From: Prosthecobacter sp.
GTDB lineage: Bacteria; Verrucomicrobiota; Verrucomicrobiia; Verrucomicrobiales; Verrucomicrobiaceae
DNA: 64,000 nucleotides
Direction of reading: 5' to 3'
Assembly (NCBI RefSeq): GCF_020439865.1
Contig: NZ_JAGRPF010000033.1
Location: 29,615-93,614, forward strand
Part shown: positions 56,741-64,000 of the stretch, in pieces
Numbering within the stretch: the stretch's first letter is position 1
Layout of the letters: each line of letters opens with the position of its first letter
Made by a program: the position numbers and the translations under genes
The notes under the pieces: model-generated
What the model was told of the DNA's origin: nothing
What the model saw: only the letters and a program-made list of their open reading frames with translations
Database searches by the model: none

Positions 56741-57613
56741 ATGAGCAAGCCACTCGCAGGACACAAGATCGGATTCGTCGGACTCGGCAACATGGGCCGC
56801 GCCAACGCACGTCATCTCCATGAGGCCGGAGCCGAGGTGGTCGTTTGGAATCGCAGCGACGCGTCCGCCGAGGCTGCGGTGAAGCTCGGCATGCGTCGCG
56901 CCGCTTCTTTGCCCGAACTCGCCCGCGAAATCGGCCCCGGAGTCATCTGCATCAACCTCACGATGACCGATGTCGTCGAAAAGGTCGTCTTTGGTCCCGG
57001 CGGCTTGATCGAAGGCCTGCACAAGGATGCGCTCATCATCGACTTCGGCACCACCGGCGTTCCCGAAACGAAAAAATGGGCCGAACGTGTGAACTGGGTC
57101 GATGCGCCGGTCTCCGGCGGCCAGGTCGGAGCGGAAGCTGCCACGCTCACCATCATGGCCGGCGGCACTGAGGCGAATTTTCAGCGTGCGCTGCCGATCT
57201 TCCAGGCGTGTGGCAAAAACATCACGCACATGGGCGCGAGCGGGGCAGGGCAGGTGACCAAGCTCGCGAATCAACTCATCGTCGCGCAGACGATTGACGC
57301 TGTCGCGCAGGCACTGCGCATGGCCGAGCTCTCCGGCGTCGATTCAGCGCTCGTGCGCAAGGCGCTGCTCGGCGGCTTCGCCGAGAGCCGCATCCTCGAC
57401 CTTCATGGCAATCGCATGGTGAAGCGCGACTTCGTCCCCGGCGGTCGCGCCGAACTGCAACTCAAGGACGTGCGTCTCATGTGCCAGCTCGCGGATTCCG
57501 TTGGCCTCGATTCACCCACGTTGAAGAACTCCCTCGCGCAGTGGGAGAAGTTTGTGCACGAGAAAGGCTTTGGTGATCTCGATCACAGCGGGTTGTTCCG
57601 CCTTTACGAATGA
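56741..57613 (+). CDS. Beta-hydroxyacid dehydrogenase (3-hydroxyisobutyrate dehydrogenase family)
   Basis: 290 residues from 56741 (MSKPLAGHKIGFVGLGNMGR); ATG at 56723 is possible. NAD(P)-binding GLGNMG, the substrate-loop motif DAPVSGGQVGAEAATLTIMA, and the catalytic lysine in GAGQVTKLANQLIV are intact. The C-terminal helical domain (LRMAELSGVDSALVRKALLG, LKDVRLMCQLADSVGLDSPT) is typical. Members oxidise 3-hydroxyisobutyrate, glyoxylate/succinic semialdehyde, tartronate semialdehyde or 2,4-dihydroxy acids; I cannot choose. Divergent from the ECF gene and converging, stop against stop (TGA|TCA), with an SDR oxidoreductase. Confidence 0.9.
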   Translation: MSKPLAGHKIGFVGLGNMGRANARHLHEAGAEVVVWNRSDASAEAAVKLGMRRAASLPELAREIGPGVICINLTMTDVVEKVVFGPGGLIEGLHKDALIIDFGTTGVPETKKWAERVNWVDAPVSGGQVGAEAATLTIMAGGTEANFQRALPIFQACGKNITHMGASGAGQVTKLANQLIVAQTIDAVAQALRMAELSGVDSALVRKALLGGFAESRILDLHGNRMVKRDFVPGGRAELQLKDVRLMCQLADSVGLDSPTLKNSLAQWEKFVHEKGFGDLDHSGLFRLYE

Positions 57614-58369
57614 TCACGCGTGCATCACCTGCCCGCCGTCGATGTTGATCGTCTGGCCGGTGATGTTCTTGGCGTGATCGGAGGCGAGAAACGTGGCCAT
57701 GGCGGCATACTCGTCCGGCATCTGCCAGCGACCAAGGTGAGAAACCTTTTTGATCTTCTCAGCGGCCCAGTCGTCGAAGCTCACGCGCTGATCCTCCGGC
57801 AGCTTTTGCTGACCGGCGGCCCAGATGGATTGATTGAGCTCCGTCTTCACCATGCCCGGCGCCAGCGCGTTTACACGGATGTTGTGCGGGCCGAGATCCT
57901 TCGCCGCGCATTGGGTGAAATTGATCAACGCCGCCTTTGACGCGCTGTAGGGCGGATCGGTCTGCGATCCAATCTGTCCGGCGACGGAGACGAGGAAGAG
58001 CATCGAGCCTGCACCGCGCTCGATCAGCTTCGGCGCGAAGGCATGCGCGACATTCACGGCACCGATGAGATTGACATCCAGCACGCGCGCCCAGTCGGAC
58101 GGTTCCAGATTCCAAAAGGGAAATCCGAACTTCCCCGAACCGATGCCGACGCAGAACACGACGTGATCCACGCGCTCAAATCCTGCCGCGAACGACTTTA
58201 CGGTCTCGTAGCTCGTCACATCGCCCGTCGTGATGAAGTCCGCGCTCTGCTCGCGGTCAAAGCCGCGCACGTGACAGCCTTCCGCGATGAATCCTTCCGC
58301 GATCGCACGACCGATGCCGCGTGCGGCTCCAATGATGGCGACGGACTGGCCTGAGAGATTCAGATTCAT
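57614..58369 (-). CDS. SDR-family oxidoreductase
   Basis: 251 residues, classical short-chain dehydrogenase: cofactor motif GAARGIGRAIAEG, Asp after the second strand (GFDREQ) suggesting NAD(H) preference, NNAG-equivalent VFCVGIGSG (unusual, the NAG motif is replaced), catalytic SVAGQIG with YSASKAA, then APGMVKTELNQS and the C-terminal NITGQTINIDGGQVMHA. All of the Ser-Tyr-Lys triad is present. The substrate is unknown. Stop codon directly abuts that of the converging dehydrogenase; downstream of the Nramp-type transporter by 20 bases on the same strand, so the two may be cotranscribed. Confidence 0.9.
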   Translation of the reverse strand: MNLNLSGQSVAIIGAARGIGRAIAEGFIAEGCHVRGFDREQSADFITTGDVTSYETVKSFAAGFERVDHVVFCVGIGSGKFGFPFWNLEPSDWARVLDVNLIGAVNVAHAFAPKLIERGAGSMLFLVSVAGQIGSQTDPPYSASKAALINFTQCAAKDLGPHNIRVNALAPGMVKTELNQSIWAAGQQKLPEDQRVSFDDWAAEKIKKVSHLGRWQMPDEYAAMATFLASDHAKNITGQTINIDGGQVMHA

Positions 58370-58389
58370 GGCACGCGATGCGATTCAGC

Positions 58390-59736
58390 TTATGAGCCCA
58401 GCGCCTTGGCGATCTCCTGCACGGCCTGATACAAGCCGATGGCGGCCATGGACAGCGCTGCAATCCACAGACATGCCGTCCAAAACACGCCGGGACGAAG
58501 TTCCGGATCGATCCGGCGATGACGGAAGTAGAGCGCGGCACCGGCAAGGAAGGGCAGCATGATGCCCTGGCTCACCGCACCCACGAGCACGAGCGTCACC
58601 GGCTTTTCCCACAACAAGTAAAGCCCCAGCGAGAGCGCGGGAAGCAGAACGACGCACACCTTCACCGCCCGGGCACGATGCTCCGGCGTGGGATAGCGCG
58701 TCACTTTGAACAAGGCCAATGCGTCCACCAACAGGCGTGCGTTCGATGCCGTGGCCACGAAGACCGTCGAGTAAAGCGCGAAGAAGGCACCGATGAGGAA
58801 GAGATAGAGGCTCCACTGGCCGAAGCTCTCCGCATACATGTGCGCGAGCGTGTCGATCATGCCCTTGTCGTTCACTTGCAGGCCCTTCGCATACAACACC
58901 GCGGCACCGAGCAGGTAAAACGCCAGCGTGGCCAGGGTGTAGATCGTGAAGGAAAACCACGCGTCAATCCGCATGACCTTCATCCATCCTCGGGCCCGGC
59001 CCAGCCAGCCAGGCGAGCCATCACGCGGGCCGACATTCAACGCGTAGCCCTTTTCCAGGCACCAATAGGGATAGTAGATCAGTTCCGAAGCCCCCACACC
59101 GATGATGCCGAAGGCGCCGAAGGCGGTCATCGTGTCCGCTGGAAGCTTGAATTGAAATCCCTCGACCAGATTCGCCCAGGTGATCGCATAGGGCGACCAC
59201 TGGAGCGAACCGACCGCGATGATCGTCGCGAACGTGAAGAGGGCGACCATCGCAGTGGACACGTTTTCCACCAGGCGGTAGCGCCCTATCGCCAGCAGCA
59301 AGGCGGCGGAGCCCGCGACCCCGAATGCGAGCCACTTTTTGTCGAGCATCAATCCGGCCGCCGAAAACACATCTGCGACGCCGCCAACAATGCCGGCCAC
59401 CTGAAAAACCAGCGTCACATACATGCCCAGCCAGAGCCACAGCAGCCAGCTTACGATGAAGCGCGGTCCAGGAATGCTGTTCATCGCCTCCAGCGTTGTC
59501 TGGCCGGTGGTCACCGCGTAGCGGCCCAGTTCCACCTGCACAAAGACCTTGATGCAGCAGCCCAGCACGATGAACCAGAGCAGCGTGAAACCCGCCTCGC
59601 CCGCCACCTTCGGTGTCGCGATCAACTCGCCCGAGCCGACGATGGACGCGGTGATGATCAGCCCGGGGCCGATGCTGCGAAGGATGGAGGTCCAGTGCGT
59701 AGGCGCGGACTGGGGGACGGGTTCAGGCGGATTCAT
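58390..59736 (-). CDS. Nramp-related membrane transporter lacking canonical metal motifs
   Basis: 448 residues from 59736 (MNPPEPVPQSAPTHWTS), with about eleven hydrophobic helices. The first, IGPGLIITASIVGSGELIAT, aligns with TM1 of Nramp transporters, but the DPGN metal site is GSGE. Later family-like parts: WFIVLGCCIKVFVQVELGRY, GRYRLVENVSTAMVALFTFA, and TM6 GVGASELIYYPYWCLEKGYA, where the MPHN-type motif is absent. LeuT-fold membership is fairly secure; transport of Mn2+ or Fe2+ is doubtful. Related Nramp-like proteins with GSGE are common in this group of bacteria. The open frame extends upstream to 59922 but without membrane segments. Confidence 0.85.
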   Translation of the reverse strand: MNPPEPVPQSAPTHWTSILRSIGPGLIITASIVGSGELIATPKVAGEAGFTLLWFIVLGCCIKVFVQVELGRYAVTTGQTTLEAMNSIPGPRFIVSWLLWLWLGMYVTLVFQVAGIVGGVADVFSAAGLMLDKKWLAFGVAGSAALLLAIGRYRLVENVSTAMVALFTFATIIAVGSLQWSPYAITWANLVEGFQFKLPADTMTAFGAFGIIGVGASELIYYPYWCLEKGYALNVGPRDGSPGWLGRARGWMKVMRIDAWFSFTIYTLATLAFYLLGAAVLYAKGLQVNDKGMIDTLAHMYAESFGQWSLYLFLIGAFFALYSTVFVATASNARLLVDALALFKVTRYPTPEHRARAVKVCVVLLPALSLGLYLLWEKPVTLVLVGAVSQGIMLPFLAGAALYFRHRRIDPELRPGVFWTACLWIAALSMAAIGLYQAVQEIAKALGS

Positions 59737-59959
59737 CAGAGGATCAGGAACGTCGACGGGAGCGGGCTCCTGGCGATTCGGTTGGGACTGCGATCGAAAA
59801 TCTCTCGCCGGGACAACGCCCGGCCCTTGGGCAAACCTAAAATCCAAGACTTGCAGGACGAACTGCCCCTGACCCGAGAATTTCGAAGCTCGAGATCGGA
59901 TAAAAAAGAAGTCCGCAGCCACGGGCGGCGGACTTCAAGCGCCACGCGGGCAGATATTC

Positions 59960-60307
59960 CTACTTGCCGGAGGTCACCGGACCCGAGGCGACTGCACGGG
60001 AGACAGAGGGGCGGGGCTGTCGGATCTCCTTCTCGCTGCGGCCGTAGCTGTTGCCGACAAAATCTGCATCATCGTCGTCCGCCCAGTACTCGGCATAGTT
60101 TTCGGTGGGCATGGGCCAGATGTTGTAACCGTTGCCGTAGCCACCGCCGTGACCGCCGAAGCTCTGAGATTCATACTTCGAGCTGAGATAGGTAGGCCCA
60201 TTGGCGGTGGCGCTGCCGTAGCTGTTCCAGCCACTGCCGCTGGTGCAGGAAACGAGAGACAAAGCGGCAAGGACCGGGAGGCAGATCAGGGAACGGGTGA
60301 GTTTCAT
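59960..60307 (-). CDS. Small lipoprotein
   Basis: 115 residues. Type II signal peptide MKLTRSLICLPVLAALSLVS with the lipobox LVSC, lipidated cysteine at 21. The mature part is low-complexity: Gly/Ser/Tyr-rich (SFGGHGGGYGNGYN), then an acidic patch (EYWADDDDADF) and a basic Ser/Pro tail. No domain recognised. It probably sits in the outer membrane. Lies alone between the Nramp-type gene and a divergent DUF1080 gene. Confidence 0.75.
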   Translation of the reverse strand: MKLTRSLICLPVLAALSLVSCTSGSGWNSYGSATANGPTYLSSKYESQSFGGHGGGYGNGYNIWPMPTENYAEYWADDDDADFVGNSYGRSEKEIRQPRPSVSRAVASGPVTSGK

Positions 60308-60525
60308 TGGGCTGGCGTTGATGATGTTCGGGGCGGAATTTTCTGAGAATTGGCCATCGGGCCGAAAAAAGCAATCCTATAAATCCATCCCGGCAATTCT
60401 GATGTCTTGTGGCGGCCTTTTGGGGTCGGGACCGGAGCAAAAGGGACGGCCGTGACCTGTAAATCCCCCTGCTTTAATAAGCTTGGAATCTTCATCATCA
60501 GGTTCACGTTACCTTCCGCCCAATC

Positions 60526-61164
60526 ATGAAACACCTCCTCGCCCTTCTCGCCTTCGCCTCCCTCTCCCTTGCTGCCGATCATCCCGACACCACCGGCTGG
60601 AAGGATCTCTTTGCTCCCGATCTTTCCAACACCATCGCTCCGGGCGGCTGGAGCTTCACAGACGGCGTTCTGGTCGCCAAAGACCATGACACTCTCTGGA
60701 CGAAGGACTCGTATGGCGACTTCATTCTCGATCTCGAATTCAAAGTCGAAAAGGAGTCCAACAGCGGCGTCTTCCTTCGTTCCGGCGACATTAAAAACGT
60801 CCTCTCTGCGCTCGAAATCCAGGTTCATGACAGCGCCGACGGCAGCAAGTACGGCATGGTCGGCGCCATCTATGACGCCTGTCCTCCCAGCAAGAGCATG
60901 GCGAAGCCCGTCGGCGAGTGGAACCACTACACCATCACCTGCAAAGGCCCTCTCGTGAAAGTCGTCTTCAATGGCGAGACCGTGATCGATGCCGATCTCG
61001 ACAAGTGGCCCGAAGTCGGCAAGAACCCGGACGGCACGCCGAACAAGTTCAAGAAGGCGCTCAAGGACTTCGCCCGCAGCGGCCCCATTGGTCTGCAGGG
61101 CCTGCATGGCAAGGCGCAGGCTCCGGTGTGCTACCGGAACCTGAAGATCAAAGTGCTCGAATAG
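60526..61164 (+). CDS. Secreted DUF1080 (3-keto-disaccharide hydrolase-type) protein
   Basis: 212 residues: signal peptide MKHLLALLAFASLSLA then ADHPDTTG, followed by one DUF1080 domain filling the rest. Opening GWKDLFAPDLSNTIAPGGWS, core SYGDFILDLEFKVEKESNSG, VFLRSGDIKNVLSALEIQVH, GEWNHYTITCKGPLVKVVFN and ending GPIGLQGLHGKAQAPVCYRN. More compact than the one at 3243 and without its extra N-domain. Function as for the family: jelly-roll glycan-active or glycan-binding protein. Followed after 108 bases by an epimerase-like gene on the same strand. Confidence 0.88.
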   Translation: MKHLLALLAFASLSLAADHPDTTGWKDLFAPDLSNTIAPGGWSFTDGVLVAKDHDTLWTKDSYGDFILDLEFKVEKESNSGVFLRSGDIKNVLSALEIQVHDSADGSKYGMVGAIYDACPPSKSMAKPVGEWNHYTITCKGPLVKVVFNGETVIDADLDKWPEVGKNPDGTPNKFKKALKDFARSGPIGLQGLHGKAQAPVCYRNLKIKVLE

Positions 61165-61272
61165 GAACGGTGTGCAAAACCGGGCTGGGGCTTTGACCTT
61201 CGGCCCGGCGTGGTCGGAGCGGTTCTGCATCAAAGGCTTTTCCAAAAGCAAAAACCGTCCATAGATGCGACC

Positions 61273-62295
61273 ATGCCGCCCGCCAGCCTCGAAGAACTCG
61301 AAGAGCGTCTCAGCCGTCCCACGCCGGCGGTGATCGACCTCATGCGGGCGATGCCCGGCGACATCATCGTCCTGGGTGCCGCGGGCAAGATGGGACCCTC
61401 GCTCACGCGCATGGCGAAACGCGCCAGCGACGAGGCGGGCACGAAACGGCGCATCATCGCGGTGTCGCGTTTCAGCACGGCGGGTTCGGCGGATGAATTT
61501 CAGAAGCACGGGATCGAAACGATCGCCGTCGATCTCCTGGCGGCGAACGCCGTGGCCTACCTGCCGCATGCACCGAATGTGATCTACATGGCGGGCATGA
61601 AATTTGGCTCCGCAGGCAACGAGCCGATGACCTGGGCCATGAACGCCTGGCTGCCCGGCCTCGTGTGCGAGCGCTATCATCGCAGCCGCATCGCCGCGTT
61701 CTCCACCGGCAATGTGTATGGCCTCGTCTCCGTCGAGCGTGGCGGCAGTCACGAAGAGGACGTGCTCAATCCCGTCGGCGAATACGCCATGAGCTGTCTC
61801 GGCCGCGAGCGCATCTTCCAGCATTTCAGCCAGATGCGCGGCACGCCCGTCTCGCTCATCCGCCTGAACTATGCCTGCGATCTGCGCTACGGCGTGCTCG
61901 TCGATGTCGCGCAGAAAGTGTGGAACGGCCAGCCGGTGGACGTGCGCATGGGCTGGTTCAACACCATCTGGCAGGGCGATGCGAACGCGCTCTCCCTCCT
62001 CAGCCTCGGCAAAGCCCAAAGCCCCGCGTGGATCGTCAATCTCACCGGCACCGCCACGCTCAGCGTGCGCGAAGTCGCCAAGCGCTTCGGCGAGATCTTC
62101 GGCAAGCCCGTGCAGATCGAAGGCAAGGAGGCGCCCGACGCGCTGCTGAGCAATCCCTACCGCAGCTTCGTCGAACTCGGCATCCCCTTCATTCGTGACG
62201 AAGAACTCATGGAATGGGTCGCCAGCTGGGTCTCACGCGGCGGCGAGTCGCTTGGCAAACCGACTCACTTTGAGTCGCGTGACGGGAGGTTTTGA
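61273..62295 (+). CDS. NAD(P)-binding epimerase/dehydratase-like protein without the SDR lysine
   Basis: 340 residues from 61273 (MPPASLEELEERLSRPTPAV). Rossmann start IIVLGAAGKMGPSLTRMAKR (GxxGxxG), VDLLA and IYMAGMKFGSAG. Where extended SDR enzymes have YxxxK, the sequence is EYAMSCLGRERIF, so Tyr is kept but Lys is replaced by Cys. Later LIRLNYACDLRYGVLVDVAQ and NLTGTATLSVREVAKRFGEI follow the usual epimerase layout. It may be a non-catalytic or otherwise adapted member. Some relatives are annotated simply as NAD-dependent epimerases. Frame and GC3 are good, so the gene is real. Confidence 0.8.
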   Translation: MPPASLEELEERLSRPTPAVIDLMRAMPGDIIVLGAAGKMGPSLTRMAKRASDEAGTKRRIIAVSRFSTAGSADEFQKHGIETIAVDLLAANAVAYLPHAPNVIYMAGMKFGSAGNEPMTWAMNAWLPGLVCERYHRSRIAAFSTGNVYGLVSVERGGSHEEDVLNPVGEYAMSCLGRERIFQHFSQMRGTPVSLIRLNYACDLRYGVLVDVAQKVWNGQPVDVRMGWFNTIWQGDANALSLLSLGKAQSPAWIVNLTGTATLSVREVAKRFGEIFGKPVQIEGKEAPDALLSNPYRSFVELGIPFIRDEELMEWVASWVSRGGESLGKPTHFESRDGRF

Positions 62296-62345
62296 TTTGG
62301 TATGATGCATGGAGTGCAAAAGCGAATCATCAGGCCCATGGAGAT

Positions 62346-64000
62346 TTAACCTGCACACGCCGCCTTGATCTCCTCCAATTCCGCCCAGCGCGTGAATCTG
62401 CCTTCAAGCTCAGTCTTCTTCGCCTCAAGCTTCGCGATGTAGTCATTCGTGCCTGCACCGAGTTTCACAAAGGTCTCGGGGTCGTTCAGTTCGGCTTCCA
62501 TCGCGGCGATCTCGCTTTCGAGGGTGGCGATGGCGGCTTCGACCTCGGCGAGTTCGCGCTGCTCGCGGTTCGTCATCTTGCGCGGCTTCGGAGCGCTGGC
62601 GGCTGCGGGCTTCTCTTTCTTCACCGGAGCGGTGACGAGGGCCAGTTCGGCGGCGGCCTGGGCGGCGCGTTTTTCCTGGTAGTAGCTGTAGTTCCCGGCG
62701 CATTCGTGGATGCGGCCCTGGCCTTCGAAGGCGATCAGGCGGTCGCACACGCGGTCGAGGAAATAGCGGTCGTGGCTGACGACGAGCACGGTGCCTTTGA
62801 ACGCGAGGATCGCCTCCTCAAGCACGCGCATCGTGGCGAGATCGAGGTCGTTCGTCGGTTCGTCGAGAATGAGGAAATTGCCGCCACGGCGGAGGATCTT
62901 GGCCAGCAGCACGCGGCTTTGCTCGCCGCCGCTGAGCTCCTTCACGCGCATCGTTGCGCGTTCGTCGGTGAAGAGAAAGCGGCGCAGATAGGTGCGTACA
63001 TGCAGCTTCTCCGGGCCGAACTGCACGAAGTCGCTGTTCGGTCCCGCCACCTCCTCCATCACGCTCTTTTCCGGATCGAGCAGCAGTCGCTGCTGATCGA
63101 CGTAGTTGAAGATCGTCCGCTTGCCGATCACGACCTTGCCTTCGTTCGGCTGCTGCTCGCCCATGAGCATGCGCAGCAGTGTCGTTTTGCCGAGGCCGTT
63201 GCGGCCGATGATGCCGGTGCAGGTGCCGGCCTCGAAGTTGAGATTGAGATGGCTGAACAACCAGCGGTCATCGACATGCGCGCCGATGTCGGTTGCTTCC
63301 ACGACGGTGTTGGCGAGCGGCGGTGCAGGCGGGATGATCAAATCCATCACCAGCTCCGCCTCGGGTGCGGCGATGGCGGAGACGCGCTCGAATTCATCCA
63401 GACGCGACCGCTGTTTCGTGCGTCGTGCGCTGACTCCGGCGCGGACGAATTCCAGTTCATGCCGCAGGAAGCTCTGACGGCGGCGCTCGGAGTTCGCTTC
63501 CACGCCTTCGCGGATGGCTTTGCTCTCCAAGAACGCGCTGTAGTTGCCGGGATGGCTGTAGATGCGGCTGTCGTCGATTTCAATGATGCGCGTGGCCACG
63601 CGGTCGAGGAAGTAGCGGTCGTGCGTGACGAAGAGCACCGCGCCGGTAAAATCGCGCAGGAATTTCTCCAGCCACTCGATGGATTCGGCGTCGAGATGGT
63701 TCGTCGGCTCGTCGAGCAGCAGCAGATCGGGCTGCGCCACAAGCGCGCGTGCCAAAGCTACGCGACGTTTTTCACCACCGGAGAGTCCTTTGACGAGACG
63801 ATCCGGCGCGGGAACGCCGAGTTCGTTCATCGCCGTCTGAATGCGGGTCTCGACTCCCCAGCCGTCGTGAAGCTGGATCTGATGCAGCAGTTCATCCTCC
63901 TGGCCGCTCGTGTAGTCGCCGGATTCGTAACGTGCGACCATGTCGAGCAGTTCCTTGGCTCCAGCGCGCACGTTGTCGATCACGCTGGCGTCTTCATCCA
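62346..64000 (-). CDS. ABC-F family ATPase, Uup-like, 5' end outside the window
   Basis: Frame open through the right edge (the residues before 63983 read DEDASVIDNVRAG, as in the middle of the first cassette of Uup). Present: first-cassette signature LSGGEKRR and DEPTNHLDAES, linker, the complete second cassette (GRNGLGKTT as Walker A, LSGGEQSR, DEPTNDLDLAT, SHDRYFLDR) and a C-terminal coiled coil of ~100 residues (KPRKMTNREQRELAEVEAAI, KLEAKKTELEGRFTRW). This tail is the DNA/RNA-binding Uup type. Lacks its N-terminus and first Walker A only because of the window edge. The second ABC-F of this window, distinct from that at 10541. Confidence 0.92.
   Translation of the reverse strand, partial: DEDASVIDNVRAGAKELLDMVARYESGDYTSGQEDELLHQIQLHDGWGVETRIQTAMNELGVPAPDRLVKGLSGGEKRRVALARALVAQPDLLLLDEPTNHLDAESIEWLEKFLRDFTGAVLFVTHDRYFLDRVATRIIEIDDSRIYSHPGNYSAFLESKAIREGVEANSERRRQSFLRHELEFVRAGVSARRTKQRSRLDEFERVSAIAAPEAELVMDLIIPPAPPLANTVVEATDIGAHVDDRWLFSHLNLNFEAGTCTGIIGRNGLGKTTLLRMLMGEQQPNEGKVVIGKRTIFNYVDQQRLLLDPEKSVMEEVAGPNSDFVQFGPEKLHVRTYLRRFLFTDERATMRVKELSGGEQSRVLLAKILRRGGNFLILDEPTNDLDLATMRVLEEAILAFKGTVLVVSHDRYFLDRVCDRLIAFEGQGRIHECAGNYSYYQEKRAAQAAAELALVTAPVKKEKPAAASAPKPRKMTNREQRELAEVEAAIATLESEIAAMEAELNDPETFVKLGAGTNDYIAKLEAKKTELEGRFTRWAELEEIKAACAG

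Overview
The window reads as a chromosomal segment of a Verrucomicrobiota bacterium, most likely near Verrucomicrobiaceae/Prosthecobacter. The evidence is the combination of several secreted DUF1080/LamG-like proteins, PQQ-type beta-propellers, paired sulfatases, a giant autotransporter-associated beta-strand-repeat protein with a PEP-CTERM tail, large Ser/Thr kinases with WD40 or leucine-rich-repeat tails next to an ECF sigma factor, and starts that lack Shine-Dalgarno sequences. The taxonomic call is inference from gene content. DNA is GC-rich by eye except for an AT-rich stretch at about 23.8-24.07 kb.

Layout. 1-4.2 kb: 3'-truncated penicillin-binding protein 1C (-), pheA with an ACT domain, a secreted alpha/beta-hydrolase-like protein and a DUF1080 protein (+), closed by a strong hairpin terminator. 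4.2-10.4 kb: an FHA-LuxR regulator, a small membrane protein, a TVP38/TMEM64 protein coupled to a PQQ propeller, a secreted jelly-roll-like protein and a second PQQ propeller. 10.5-19.6 kb: ABC-F ATPase, Tat-exported sugar isomerase-like protein, TolB-like propeller, hisF, transaldolase, lactonase propeller, a 46-residue lipoprotein, a fold-III PLP enzyme of the D-threonine aldolase type and an EVE-domain protein. 19.6-23.4 kb: a small LamG/DUF1080-like protein and two sulfatases, suggesting use of sulfated glycans.

23.4-43.9 kb: a long intergenic region with inverted repeats, then one reading frame of about 6,570 codons. It encodes an exported, PEP-CTERM-anchored repeat protein with at least 28 recognisable beta-strand repeats, four copies of a larger module and a second N-terminal-type cap in the middle. 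hflC/hflK and a DenD-like epimerase follow on the opposite strand.

47.2-56.6 kb: a same-strand array that begins with an ECF sigma factor (TIGR02999-like) and continues with two transmembrane Ser/Thr kinases, one ending in five LRR superrepeats and one ending in WD40 repeats. The sigma factor lacks the usual acidic motif of region 2.2 and has threonines there. Both kinase genes carry an identical 33-nt element just upstream. I consider this the best candidate for a signalling system in the window, possibly working by sigma-factor phosphorylation.

56.7-64 kb: a beta-hydroxyacid dehydrogenase, an SDR oxidoreductase, an Nramp-related transporter without the canonical metal-binding motifs, a small lipoprotein, a further DUF1080 protein, an epimerase-like protein lacking the SDR lysine, and the 5'-truncated gene of a Uup-like ABC-F ATPase.
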